NCBI GenBank assembly: GCA_902775475.1
Contig: CACYME010000007.1
Location: 69,097-133,096 of the forward strand
Direction: 5' to 3'
DNA: 64,000 bases
Source: an uncultured Prevotellaceae bacterium
Lineage (GTDB): Bacteria > Bacteroidota > Bacteroidia > Bacteroidales > Bacteroidaceae
Shown here: in pieces, positions 53,142 to 62,083 of the stretch
How positions within the stretch are numbered: the stretch's first letter is position 1
Layout: each line of letters opens with the position of its first letter
The notes under the pieces: generated by a model
What the model saw: the letters and a program-made list of their open reading frames with translations, nothing else
What the model was told of the DNA's origin: nothing
Databases searched by the model: none
Program-made: the position numbers and the translations under genes

Positions 53142-54044
53142 ATGAAAACCCCACATAAACACCTTCATCATCCCCTCCTCCTCCCTGTCCTCCTATGCTG
53201 CAACATCGTTGCAGCCCTCACCGCCTGCTCCAACATCGACGAGAACGAGCGCTTAGAGCTGGTGAGCACCCAGGTGGTGCCCTACGACACGCCCGAGGAG
53301 AAGACCGAGGAAGACAGCCTCTACGACGCCCCCATCAAAGTGGTGGAAAGCCGCGTGCTCATTGAAGACCACACGGGCCAGAAGTGCCCCAACTGCCCCG
53401 ACGGCGCACAGACCATCCGCGACCTGCAGCGCACCTACGGCTCGCGCATCGTCCCCGTGGCCATCCACTCGCAGATGCAGGGCATCATGGAGCCCGAGGG
53501 CCTGGGCAACGAGCTGGGCAACACCTACTACAACTACTGGCATATAGAGTACAAGCCCGCAGCGCTCATCAACCGCATCGACGTTGGCACGGGCCGCGTC
53601 TTCGACAAGACCATCTGGCCCTATGCCGCGCAGTACATCCTCGCCGACGAGACGCCCAATCCGCTCGACATCCGCATCAAGGCTCACCAGACTGCCGAGG
53701 CCTCGGCCGACATCGACGTGAAGGTGATAGCCACCACGGCCGCCGCCGTCAGCGGAAAGCTGCAGGTGTGGATCACCGAAGACAACATCGTGGCACGCCA
53801 GGACAGCATGGGAAGCCGCCTGAACAACTACGTCCACAGCCACGTGCTGCGCGCTGCGGCCAACGGCACCTGGGGCGAGGACGTCAGCGTGAGCGGTGCC
53901 GAGGGCAGCAACGTGCGCGAGTTCCACTACACGCAAGCACTGGCATCCACCTGGAAGCCCGCCGACCTGGCCATCGTGGCCTTCGTCTACACCGACGAGA
54001 AAGTGGTGCAGGTGTCGCGCTCGAAACTCAAAGTCAAGGAATAG
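53142..54044 (+). CDS. Omp28 family outer membrane lipoprotein
   Basis: 300 residues from MKTPHKHLHHPLLLPVLL; the frame is open upstream, but that part overlaps the DUF6029 gene. Lipobox ALTAC (Cys29). Omp28 signature: VLIEDHTGQKCPNCPDGAQTI with cysteines at 82 and 85, then YGSRIVPVAIHSQ, YYNYWHIEYKPAALINR, and a C-terminal beta-domain. In Porphyromonas Omp28 is a surface antigen. Starts 28 bases after DUF6029 and ends 24 bases before the next gene, so all are in one transcript. Confidence 0.88.
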   Translation: MKTPHKHLHHPLLLPVLLCCNIVAALTACSNIDENERLELVSTQVVPYDTPEEKTEEDSLYDAPIKVVESRVLIEDHTGQKCPNCPDGAQTIRDLQRTYGSRIVPVAIHSQMQGIMEPEGLGNELGNTYYNYWHIEYKPAALINRIDVGTGRVFDKTIWPYAAQYILADETPNPLDIRIKAHQTAEASADIDVKVIATTAAAVSGKLQVWITEDNIVARQDSMGSRLNNYVHSHVLRAAANGTWGEDVSVSGAEGSNVREFHYTQALASTWKPADLAIVAFVYTDEKVVQVSRSKLKVKE

Positions 54045-54068
54045 TCAAACATAATAAAAATATTGCTT

Positions 54069-56441
54069 ATGAAAAAACTCTTTACGCTTCTTGCCGTCTG
54101 TCTGGCATTCAACGCCATCGGCCACGCACAGACCGACGGCACTTTCATCTTCACCGACGAGCAGGGAAACCCCGTGGGTGACGGGGCTGAGATTACCGTA
54201 AGAGGCATCAATAACGAAGGGCAAATGGTTGTACCTCTTTTCGTGAAGAACGTGTCGGGCCAAAAAGCTGCCGTATCACTCTATGAAACCATCGACGACA
54301 AACCCAACGGCACTTGGCAGACCTGCGCCTTCGGCAACTGCATGGTGCTCAATGAGACGGGCTATTCACCCAAATCCGTGCAGGGCATTGACGCTGTGAC
54401 CGACATTCAGACCGAGTGGATTCCCGAAGAAGGCAACTATGCCTCGTGGAAGGCCAAGCTGCAGATTCACGTATTCGACATCATTTCGCAATCGCCTTTC
54501 CCCGGCATGCCCCCCATTGAAACCGTCGGAACGACAATCATTGGCTACGGCCCAACAATAACAGTCAATTTTATTTATGATTCTAATTCTGTAGATATTG
54601 GATATGAAGAAAGCATAGTTTCGAGAGTTTATTTTTCAGATTATTCTTTTGGATATACGGGGGTTGCTCCAACTACGACTTGGACGAAAAACATAGATGG
54701 GTATACTGTTCATCTTGAAATGCCAACATTAAATAAAGAAGTAGGTCATTATTCAGTATTTATACCAGCCACCTTTACAAAAGGCTCCGAATCTTTTAAT
54801 GCCAACATTTTCTATAGCTATACAATTTATCCTGCCCTACTTACAGTCTCAGCAGAAAGTGCAAGTCGTGAATACGGAGAGGATAATCCTCCATTTGCTT
54901 TGTCCATTTCAGGCTTTGTTAATGGAGAAGATCAAAGTGTAATTAACACTCTCCCCACTTTTTCAACAACTGCTACGCGCACAAGCGACGTTGGTGATTA
55001 TTCTATAATTATCAAAGGTGGCTCAGCTGACAATTACAGTTTTTCTTATGTACCAGGAATCCTTTCTGTAACCAAAGCACCTTTATCGGTTGTTGTAAAT
55101 GACACTTCACGAATTTACGGTGAAGACAACCCCGTTTTTCAAGTTCATTATGATGGGCTAAAACTTGATGAAGTTGAGCCAAAAATGGAAATGCCAATAG
55201 TTTTTTCAACAAATGCCCAGAAAGACAGTCCTGTAGGAGAGTATCTTATTAACGCTAAAGATGGAATAGCAAAAAACTATAATTTGTATTATACTTCCGG
55301 CATTTTCACCATAACTCCAGCCCCATTGAAGGTAATTGCTAAAGAAGAAAGCAAATTATATGGAAATGACAATCCTAAGTTTGATTATCACTTGATTGGG
55401 AAAAAATTCAATTTTGACCATTTTACTGTTGAGCCACAAATTTCCTGCTTGGCTACACAATTTAGTCCTGTTGGTAATTATGATATAAATATTGAGGGAG
55501 GTGACATGCCAAACTATGAATTGACCTATATTGGTTCAACATTAACAATAATGAAAAGAAAATTAGAAATTTCTGCCCATAATTATAGTAGACTCTATTT
55601 TGAGGATAACCCAATTTTTGAAGTATCTTATTCTGGATTTGCAGATGGGGAAACAATGCAAAACTTATCTGCACCGACTATCATTGAATGTACAGCAACA
55701 AAAGAAAGCCCTGTTGGATTTTATTCACTTATTCCATCTGGCGCACAATCGGATAACTATGAAATAAGTTTTGTATCGGGAACCCTTACTATAAACAAGC
55801 GTCAATTAACAATTTCCACACATGATTATAAACGAAAATATGGTGAAGAAAATCCATCTTTCTTAACTGAGATTGAAGGATTTGTAAATAATGAAGACAA
55901 GTCAAAGCTTTTGATAGTTCCAAAAGCAGAATGTCTTGCTACCATCACATCAGATGTAGGAATATATCCCATTACATTCTCGGATGGAGATGCTATAAAT
56001 TATTCTTTTTCATATAAAAATGGGAAATTAACAATAGAACAAGCAGAGCAAGAAATTGAATGGGAACAAGTTTTTAATGAAATTAGCGTAGGTGATCAAA
56101 TAGAATTAATTGCTACTTCTACTTCTGGTCTCCCTGTTCGTTTCATAAGTAGCGATGAAACTATTGCAAGCACATATTCTGCACTGGGCAGAGAATATCT
56201 GGATTGTCAAAAAGAAGGAGCTATTGTTCTTAGAGCAGCCCAAGACGGAAACAACAATTTCTACGCAGCTATAAGGAAATCCAAAACAATCATTATTGGA
56301 TCACAAAGTAATATTTATACAGTTAACCAAGATTCTATTGATGCCAAAATTCCCATCTTCAATACGCATGGCCAAATTGTGACTTCGCTAAAACCTGGAC
56401 ATCTTTACATTCAAAAGGGGAAGAAATTCTTAATAAAATAA
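54069..56441 (+). CDS. Chimeric secreted protein: host-like N-terminus plus five MBG repeats
   Basis: 790 residues. Residues 1-170 (signal MKKLFTLLAVCLAFNAIGHAQ, then TDGTFIFTDEQGNPVGDGAEITV) are nearly identical to the 219-residue protein 2.7 kb downstream. From about residue 172 (base 54580) the DNA turns sharply AT-rich with different codon choice, and the protein becomes a string of five MBG-type modules marked by EYGEDNPPF, IYGEDNPVF, LYGNDNPKF, LYFEDNPIF and KYGEENPSF, followed by an Ig-like end (WEQVFNEISVGDQIELIATSTSGLPV) and a degenerate sorting tail (GHLYIQKGKKFLIK). MBG modules occur in long surface adhesins. The ATG is preferred to the TTG two codons upstream. Confidence 0.82.
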   Translation: MKKLFTLLAVCLAFNAIGHAQTDGTFIFTDEQGNPVGDGAEITVRGINNEGQMVVPLFVKNVSGQKAAVSLYETIDDKPNGTWQTCAFGNCMVLNETGYSPKSVQGIDAVTDIQTEWIPEEGNYASWKAKLQIHVFDIISQSPFPGMPPIETVGTTIIGYGPTITVNFIYDSNSVDIGYEESIVSRVYFSDYSFGYTGVAPTTTWTKNIDGYTVHLEMPTLNKEVGHYSVFIPATFTKGSESFNANIFYSYTIYPALLTVSAESASREYGEDNPPFALSISGFVNGEDQSVINTLPTFSTTATRTSDVGDYSIIIKGGSADNYSFSYVPGILSVTKAPLSVVVNDTSRIYGEDNPVFQVHYDGLKLDEVEPKMEMPIVFSTNAQKDSPVGEYLINAKDGIAKNYNLYYTSGIFTITPAPLKVIAKEESKLYGNDNPKFDYHLIGKKFNFDHFTVEPQISCLATQFSPVGNYDINIEGGDMPNYELTYIGSTLTIMKRKLEISAHNYSRLYFEDNPIFEVSYSGFADGETMQNLSAPTIIECTATKESPVGFYSLIPSGAQSDNYEISFVSGTLTINKRQLTISTHDYKRKYGEENPSFLTEIEGFVNNEDKSKLLIVPKAECLATITSDVGIYPITFSDGDAINYSFSYKNGKLTIEQAEQEIEWEQVFNEISVGDQIELIATSTSGLPVRFISSDETIASTYSALGREYLDCQKEGAIVLRAAQDGNNNFYAAIRKSKTIIIGSQSNIYTVNQDSIDAKIPIFNTHGQIVTSLKPGHLYIQKGKKFLIK

Positions 56442-56776
56442 GATGCCTATAATATAATTAGCAATTGGAGGAGGCTGCCACACTCCTCCTACTTTTCTTC
56501 ATCCGCGAACTTTGATCTTTTACACATTATTTAATAAACATTTTCAATTGCAAATATTTTTTGAAAATATTGGCAGCCTATGCCAAATAGTTTTTCGAAA
56601 TCATTTCAAATTGTTTTATAAAAAATTAGCCTAAAACACTTTGCTGTTTGCGGAAAAAAGAGTAATTTTGCTGCCGATTTCAAACCAAAACCGCTAAGAA
56701 GATGGGAAAAAGTGACGCAGGTGACGCGTGCGAAGCTTAAAAACAAATGACAAGTCAAACATAAAAAACAACGTTT
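56442..56776. other. Spacer with copied tlpA promoter
   Basis: The first 170 bases are AT-rich like the preceding gene's 3' part, with a weak hairpin (GGAGGAG / CTCCTCC at 56467-56490). The rest is the promoter copy described separately, followed by a dead 12-codon frame from the copied ATG (56702) and then the leader AGTCAAACATAA also found before the paralogous gene at 54045. Confidence 0.7.
56614..56704 (+). promoter_or_regulatory. Duplicate of the tlpA promoter and leader
   Basis: About 91 bases agreeing almost base for base with 50733-50823, including TTG (56641-56643), 19-base spacer and TAATTTTG (56663-56670), up to AGCTAAGAAGATG-like CGCTAAGAAGATG. After the copied ATG the sequences diverge. 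It would drive the 219- and 1234-residue genes. Confidence 0.9.
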
Positions 56777-57436
56777 ATGAATAAACTCTTTACGCTTTTA
56801 GCCGTCAGTCTGGCCTTCGCCGCCATCGGCCACGCACAGACCGACGGCACTTTTATTTTCACCGACGAGCAGGGAAACCCCGTGGCTGACGGGGCTGAGA
56901 TTACCGTCAGCGCCATCAACGACGAGGGCCAGATGGTTGTGCCCCTCTTCGTGAAGAACGTGTCGGGCCAGAAGGCCGCCGTATCGCTTTATGAGACCAT
57001 CGACGGCAAGCCCAATGGTGCCTGGCAGACTTGTGTGTTCGGCAACTGCATGTGGCTCGAAGAAAACGGCTATTCGGCCAAAGAAATTCAGAACATCGAC
57101 GCTGAGGCCGACATCCAGACGGAGTGGATTCCCGAAGAAGGCAAGTACGCCTCGTGGAAGGCCAAGCTGCAGATTCACGTGTTCAACATCATGTCGCAAT
57201 CGCCTTTCCCCGGCATGCCCCCCATTGAAACGGCCGGAACGGTAGTCATCGGCTATGGCCCCACCGTGACCGTCAACTTCGTGTATGCCGACCCTGCCAG
57301 CATCAGCGCCGCAACAGCCAGTGCTCAGGACAGCCAGTATTTCAGCATCAGCGGTCGCAGGAGCGCAACCCCAGTGAAGGGCCTGAACATTGTGAAAGAC
57401 GCTAACGGACGTTACCATAAAAAACTAATCAGATAA
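56777..57436 (+). CDS. Small secreted protein, paralogue of the chimeric protein's N-terminus
   Basis: 219 residues. Signal peptide (MNKLFTLLAVSLAFAAIGHAQ), one beta-rich domain shared with the chimeric gene (TDGTFIFTDEQGNPVADGAEITVSAINDEGQMVVPLFVKNVSGQKAAVSLYETIDGKPNG), and a type IX-like tail (YFSISGRRSATPVKGLNIV...KKLIR). Host-like base composition throughout, so this is probably the ancestral copy. Starts below the copied promoter and lies 7 bases before the giant Omp28-related gene, implying co-transcription. Function unknown. Confidence 0.8.
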   Translation: MNKLFTLLAVSLAFAAIGHAQTDGTFIFTDEQGNPVADGAEITVSAINDEGQMVVPLFVKNVSGQKAAVSLYETIDGKPNGAWQTCVFGNCMWLEENGYSAKEIQNIDAEADIQTEWIPEEGKYASWKAKLQIHVFNIMSQSPFPGMPPIETAGTVVIGYGPTVTVNFVYADPASISAATASAQDSQYFSISGRRSATPVKGLNIVKDANGRYHKKLIR

Positions 57437-57443
57437 AAGTAAC

Positions 57444-60400
57444 ATGAGGAAACTACTACTTTCTATGCTTGTCTTCGTGGCAGGCGCACTGGGCGTGAGC
57501 GCTCAGCCGGGAGCATTCCAGTTCGCTCCCCATCACTTCTCGTTCAAAGGGGCGAGCAACGTTTTCAAGCACACCATGAACAAGGCCGGCGTCAGAGAAG
57601 ACGCCTCGGAGAACCAAGTGTGGTGGGGCTATGTGCAGGACAACACCTATCGCACGGGTCTCGGAGCACAGAGCACCGGCGCCTACAACCAGGCAATCTT
57701 TATTTCGAAAGACAATGCCGTGCTGAAGGGTAACACCATCAAGGCCGTGCGCTTCTACCTGCGCGCGCTCAGCGCCATCAACAATGTGAAGCTCTGGATC
57801 TCCACATCACTGCCCTCCTCGGCTGCCGATGCCGACATCCTGGTGATGGACCTGGATAAGAGCACCCTGAAAGGCGGCGACGACGGGGAGGACTACGTCG
57901 GAAAGCTGAACGAGGTGGAGCTGACCACGCCCTACACCGTTGGCGAGAACGACATCTACGTGGGCTATTCCTACAACGTCACGTCGGCAGCTTCCAGTGC
58001 TGGCCAGTACCCCATCGTGCTGAGCTATGAGACCGGCTTCCCCGGCAGTCTCTACCTGAGCACGGCCAACATTCCCTGGCAGGAAGGACATAGCTACGGA
58101 CCGCTCGACCTCAGAGTGCTCGTTGAAGGAACTTTCCTGCAGAACGCTGCTACGCCAAACACTTTCGGCACGGCATACGCAGCTCTCAACGAGCCCTATG
58201 TGACCAGCGTGCCCGTGAACAACTACGGCCAGAAGGGCATCAGCTCCATTGACTATACCGTTACTTCGGCCGACGGCACCGTCAGCGAGGAGCAGCATAT
58301 TGACCTCGAGAGCACCTACAGCCTCTTCGGAGGAACCACCTACGTGCAGATTCCCTTCGTGGGCGATGCCGTAGTAGGAACGCAGCAGAAGACGCTCACC
58401 ATCACCAAGGTGAACGGCGTGGACAACGAGGCAAGCACGAACAGCGTGACCTTCGACCTGACAACCATCTCGAAGATTGTGCCTCACGGAATTGCCGTGG
58501 AGGAATTCACGGGAACCACATGCGGATGGTGCCCACGTGGACTCGTAGGCATGGAGAAGATGCGCAAGGAGTTTGGCGACGCCTTCGTGGGAATCGGCAT
58601 CCATCGCTACACCACAAGCCTGAGCTCTGATGCCATGTACATCAGCACCTACAACCAAGTGAGCTTCGGCGGTGCGCCCTCATCGCGTATTAACCGAGGA
58701 GCGGAGGTTGACCCCTACTATGGAACCAGTAACGACGTTCTCGACGACATTCGCGCCGAGCTGGCCGTGCCTGCAATGGTGGGACTCACACTGACCGGAC
58801 GCTGGAACGAAGACTCCACTGAGGTGGCTGCCTCGGCCGACGTGGAAGCACTCGTCGACGGCAACTATGCCATCGAATATGTGCTCATTGCCGACAGCCT
58901 GACAGGAAAGACTACTCCTTGGCGCCAGCAGAACTACTATTCGCAGTATTCTCCCAACCAGCTGCCCCCGGATTTGCAGTTCCTGGCCACCATTGGCTCG
59001 ACCTACTACCCCGTCTTCAACGACGTAGCCATCACCGTGGCTAAGCAGGCACAGACCACGGCCATCGGAAAGATAACCGCCGGACAGGTTGTCAACAACA
59101 CCTACACGCTGAAGATGCCTTCCGAGAGCGGCAGAAAGAACCTCATCAATGCCATCACCAAGGAGCGTGTCTACGTGGTGGCCCTGCTCATCGACAAGTC
59201 GAACAACAGGATTGCCAATGCCGCCAAGAGCGTCATCAAGCCCTTCAAGGATCCCACTCCCGAACCCGTGATTGCCGATGGCACCTACTATCTGCAGAAC
59301 GTGGCTACCGGCAAATACCTCGCTGCCGGACATTCCTGGGGCACGCGCTCCATCGTCAACGAGACGGGTCTGGACTTCATCGTCACGGCCGTGGAAGAGG
59401 GCAAGTACACCTTCGACTCACAGGTGTCAAACGGCGGCGACAGCCACTATCTGGGCGATAACCTGTTCGTCGATGCCGCTGCTCTTGCATGGACGGCAGA
59501 GAAAGTAGCCGACGGCATCGTCACCCTGAACATTGAAAAGGGCTTCCTGGCCGTGGGCGAGAACGACGAGACGGCTCTCGTGGCCGAGGCTGACGAATCG
59601 GCACAGTGGAAGGTGATCAGCCCCGAAGAGCGCCTGGCCGCACTGGCCAACGCCACCGAGGAGGCTCCCGTCAACGCCACGTTCCTCATCAAGTATGCCA
59701 ACTTCAACCGCAACGACCTGCGCAAGGGCAACGCCTGGGAGACTTGGTCGGAGACTGCCGATGGCTCGACCAACTTCAACATCTCGGGTGGCAACAACGA
59801 AAACAACAACGCTGAGTCTTATCACGCCAAGTTCCTGCTGAGCCAGACTATCGAGGGACTGCCCAACGGCGTCTACGAGATGACGGCACAGGGATTCTAT
59901 CGCCAGGATGGCAGCGACAACGATAACCTGCCTTACTTCTTCATCAACAACAAGAAGGCCACCTTCCCGCAGATGGCCGGAACGGAGAACAGCATGACGG
60001 ACGCTTCCGTATCCTTCACCAACGGCCTCTACACCATCGAACCCGTAATGGTCTATGTGAACGACGGAAAGATTACCCTTGGCGCCAAGAACGATGAGAA
60101 CCTCAACCTGTGGTGCATCTGGGATAACTTCCAGCTGAAGTACTATGGCGACAATGTCAGCCTCTTCACCGAGAGCATCAGCATCGACCGTACCGTAGGA
60201 CAAGGCTACACGCCCGACAGAGGCGAGGTTGACTTCACCGAGGCCAAGAAGTTCCTGGGCGTTGACGAGCTGACCACCAGCATGCTGCGCATTGAGAACC
60301 CCGACGGCGTGCTCATCAGCGACTATGCCCCCTTCGACGGCTGGTTCAACACCAAGGGCTTCGCAGAAACCTGGGGCGAACTCAATGCTGAAGCAGAGGC

Positions 60401-61148
60401 TGCCGACAAGGCCGGCATCTGCGTGAAGTTCTTCCAGGCCATTGCCGAAGGCAAGTTCGACATCTGCGACATGAACGGTGCCGACGAGCCGGGCAAGACC
60501 TACACCGTGAAGTGGCAGCTGGTCAACGGCGAGAAGGCCGTGCGCTATACCATCAACGTGAACTTCGTCGAGGCTCCCGTCATCTTCGTGGATGACTACA
60601 CGAACAAGGCCATTACCGTTCTGAAGCTCTATCCCAGTGCAGTTGGCGCACCCTATGAAGCAGTTCTCACCGACGAAATTGACGAGAGCGAAGTCAGCGC
60701 AGCCATTGGCGACGAATGGGGCGACGTCTACGGCGTAGGACCTAAAGTAGACGGCAAGGAGACCATGACAGCGAACTATTCCTGCGATCCTCATCCCGGA
60801 TTCTGGTGCCTGGAAGACGGAACGGCCGATGTATGGGTCAACAGCACCTTCGGCGTGAGCCTCATCTTCAACGAAGACGGCTCCAAGTTCCACTTCAGCG
60901 CATGGACCAAGGAAGCCCTGACAAAGGATGTCGCAACATCATTCTATCTGGTGAACAAAGACACGAAGGAATACGTGACCTACCTCATTGTTCTCTATCC
61001 CTTACCAGCCGACGTTATGGAAGGTATTGAGAACGTGAACACACTCCCCACTGAGAATGGTGACATCTACAACCTCAGTGGCCAGAAGGTAGAGAAGCCC
61101 ACAAGCGGCCTCTACATCAGCAACGGCAAGAAACTTCTTGTGAAATAA
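57444..61148 (+). CDS. Giant Omp28-related secreted protein
   Basis: 1234 residues. Signal peptide (LLSMLVFVAGALGVSAQ). N-terminal beta-region to about 345, then the Omp28/thioredoxin-like core with VEEFTGTTCGWCPRGLVGMEK (cysteines about 360 and 363) and RYTTSLSSDAMY..., as in the 624-residue protein at 3.9 kb. From about 610: a ricin-like stretch (DGTYYLQNVATGKYLAAG), a galactose-binding-like module (LPNGVYEMTAQGFYRQDG), and DUF4859-like segments (LTTSMLRIENPDGVLISDYAPFDGWFNTKG; TYTVKWQLVNGEKAVRYTINVNF). It ends with a type IX-like tail (IYNLSGQKVEKPTSGLYISNGKK). Last gene of the locus, followed by a strong terminator. Confidence 0.83.
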   Translation: MRKLLLSMLVFVAGALGVSAQPGAFQFAPHHFSFKGASNVFKHTMNKAGVREDASENQVWWGYVQDNTYRTGLGAQSTGAYNQAIFISKDNAVLKGNTIKAVRFYLRALSAINNVKLWISTSLPSSAADADILVMDLDKSTLKGGDDGEDYVGKLNEVELTTPYTVGENDIYVGYSYNVTSAASSAGQYPIVLSYETGFPGSLYLSTANIPWQEGHSYGPLDLRVLVEGTFLQNAATPNTFGTAYAALNEPYVTSVPVNNYGQKGISSIDYTVTSADGTVSEEQHIDLESTYSLFGGTTYVQIPFVGDAVVGTQQKTLTITKVNGVDNEASTNSVTFDLTTISKIVPHGIAVEEFTGTTCGWCPRGLVGMEKMRKEFGDAFVGIGIHRYTTSLSSDAMYISTYNQVSFGGAPSSRINRGAEVDPYYGTSNDVLDDIRAELAVPAMVGLTLTGRWNEDSTEVAASADVEALVDGNYAIEYVLIADSLTGKTTPWRQQNYYSQYSPNQLPPDLQFLATIGSTYYPVFNDVAITVAKQAQTTAIGKITAGQVVNNTYTLKMPSESGRKNLINAITKERVYVVALLIDKSNNRIANAAKSVIKPFKDPTPEPVIADGTYYLQNVATGKYLAAGHSWGTRSIVNETGLDFIVTAVEEGKYTFDSQVSNGGDSHYLGDNLFVDAAALAWTAEKVADGIVTLNIEKGFLAVGENDETALVAEADESAQWKVISPEERLAALANATEEAPVNATFLIKYANFNRNDLRKGNAWETWSETADGSTNFNISGGNNENNNAESYHAKFLLSQTIEGLPNGVYEMTAQGFYRQDGSDNDNLPYFFINNKKATFPQMAGTENSMTDASVSFTNGLYTIEPVMVYVNDGKITLGAKNDENLNLWCIWDNFQLKYYGDNVSLFTESISIDRTVGQGYTPDRGEVDFTEAKKFLGVDELTTSMLRIENPDGVLISDYAPFDGWFNTKGFAETWGELNAEAEAADKAGICVKFFQAIAEGKFDICDMNGADEPGKTYTVKWQLVNGEKAVRYTINVNFVEAPVIFVDDYTNKAITVLKLYPSAVGAPYEAVLTDEIDESEVSAAIGDEWGDVYGVGPKVDGKETMTANYSCDPHPGFWCLEDGTADVWVNSTFGVSLIFNEDGSKFHFSAWTKEALTKDVATSFYLVNKDTKEYVTYLIVLYPLPADVMEGIENVNTLPTENGDIYNLSGQKVEKPTSGLYISNGKKLLVK

Positions 61149-61178
61149 TTATCAGGAAGAGTTCCCTGAAAAACCGTA

Positions 61179-61217
61179 AAGAACTCCCTCTTTCGTCATC
61201 GAAATGAGGGAGTTCTT
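61179..61217 (+). terminator. Terminator of the Omp28 locus
   Basis: Perfect 12-bp stem AAGAACTCCCTC / GAGGGAGTTCTT, loop of 15 bases, followed by CTCTTTTTT. Confidence 0.92.
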
Positions 61218-61289
61218 CTCTTTTTTGCCCCACATTCGCCCGCATTTAACAAAAATTACAGCTTCAAGCAAAAAAAAGTTCCCAAAAGT

Positions 61290-61320
61290 TTGCACAATCA
61301 AAAAAAACATCGTACCTTTG
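61290..61320 (+). promoter_or_regulatory. Promoter of tRNA-Asn
   Basis: TTG, 20 bases, TACCTTTG, 30 bases before the mature 5' end. Confidence 0.85.
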
Positions 61321-61350
61321 CACCCGCAAATCAGAAATGACGCGCACACT

Positions 61351-61424
61351 GCTTCAGTAGCTCAGTTGGTTAGAGCACCTGACTGTTAATCAGGGGGTCG
61401 TTGGTTCAAGCCCATCCTGAAGCG
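61351..61424 (+). tRNA. tRNA-Asn (GTT anticodon)
   Basis: 74-base cloverleaf: acceptor GCTTCAG / CTGAAGC, D-arm GCTC-AGTTGGTTA-GAGC, anticodon stem-loop CCTGA-CTGTTAA-TCAGG giving GTT, T-arm with TTCAAGC loop (one T-T mismatch in the stem), discriminator G. No encoded CCA. AT-richer accessory DNA begins right after it, as at many tRNA-linked islands. Confidence 0.95.
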
Positions 61425-61619
61425 CAAACAAAAGTACCTATGTATCAAGGAGTTACGAGCAATCGCTACTCCTTTTTTCATGCTCGGATTTTGACCGTGT
61501 GAACAAATGGTGTACAATGACTGCTCTCTGAGGGAACCGAAAACTTGACATTATAAGCATTCTTAGACTATCGGCTGATGGTTCGTTTAAACGATACGCT
61601 AATTCTGATTCCTCTTGAT
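61425..61619. other. Spacer after tRNA-Asn
   Basis: About 195 bases with a short inverted repeat GGAGTTACGAGCAATCG / CGCTACTCC around 61449-61473 that may end the tRNA transcript. Nothing else seen. Confidence 0.5.
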
Positions 61620-61748
61620 TTATGGCGGTTGATTGCCTTCACTCAGCACTTTATAGTGGATTCCCTTGGGCAGAGCCTTGACTCCATCCTCCTTCGACTT
61701 GGCTTCCAGCCAGTCCTTATTTGCCTGTATGTACTCCCGTTTACTCAT
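61620..61748 (-). pseudogene. Truncated N-terminal fragment of an FKBP-type isomerase
   Basis: 42 codons beginning MSKREYIQANKDWLEAKSK and continuing GVKALPKGIHYKVLSEGNQPP before TAA. This is the usual beginning of a Bacteroidetes FKBP isomerase (leading up to YKVL.EG), but the catalytic domain that should follow is missing. It overlaps the end of the upstream gene by 8 bases (ATGAGTAA). Either a decayed remnant or a very small protein; I favour the remnant. Confidence 0.6.
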
Positions 61749-62061
61749 CTTGTGTCTCCAAATAGTTTATCTTCTTTCCGGTCTTCTCGGCATATGCTAT
61801 CTCACACCTTGTACTTTCGCCGATATAACCACCCACATTGATAACGAATATCTCATCAGCCAGATCAATCTTGCGAAGGTGCATATCATCAAGCATCTCT
61901 TTTGTGCCAGGAGCCCATACTTCATCATCGCCTGAATGTCCGAACAGACCAACGCTTATGACTATGCAACCTTCCAAAGTCAGTCGTTTCTGGGTTTCCA
62001 GGAACTGATCCTTGAAACGGGTGCTACCACATAGGGTAACTATCTTATAATTCTGTATCAT
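61741..62061 (-). CDS. Nucleoside 2-deoxyribosyltransferase-like protein
   Basis: 106 residues, cytoplasmic. The pattern IVTLCGSTRFKDQFLETQKRLTLEGCIVISVGLF, then KEMLDDMHLRKIDLADEIFVINVGGYIGESTRCEIAYAEKTGKKI is the Rossmann-like fold of nucleoside 2-deoxyribosyltransferase / DUF4406 proteins, which act in nucleotide salvage or bind nucleotides. Shorter than classic NDRTs (about 150), so the activity is uncertain. It overlaps the following FKBP remnant. AT-richer than the core genes, in the tail next to tRNA-Asn. Confidence 0.75.
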   Translation of the reverse strand: MIQNYKIVTLCGSTRFKDQFLETQKRLTLEGCIVISVGLFGHSGDDEVWAPGTKEMLDDMHLRKIDLADEIFVINVGGYIGESTRCEIAYAEKTGKKINYLETQDE

Positions 62062-62083
62062 ACACTTTCAGGATTGTATTGTA

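Noticed and set aside
61351-61424. Search for a direct repeat of the tRNA-Asn 3' end marking the far side of an integrated element
   Set aside because: No second copy of the 3' half was found within the window; an integrated element cannot be delimited.
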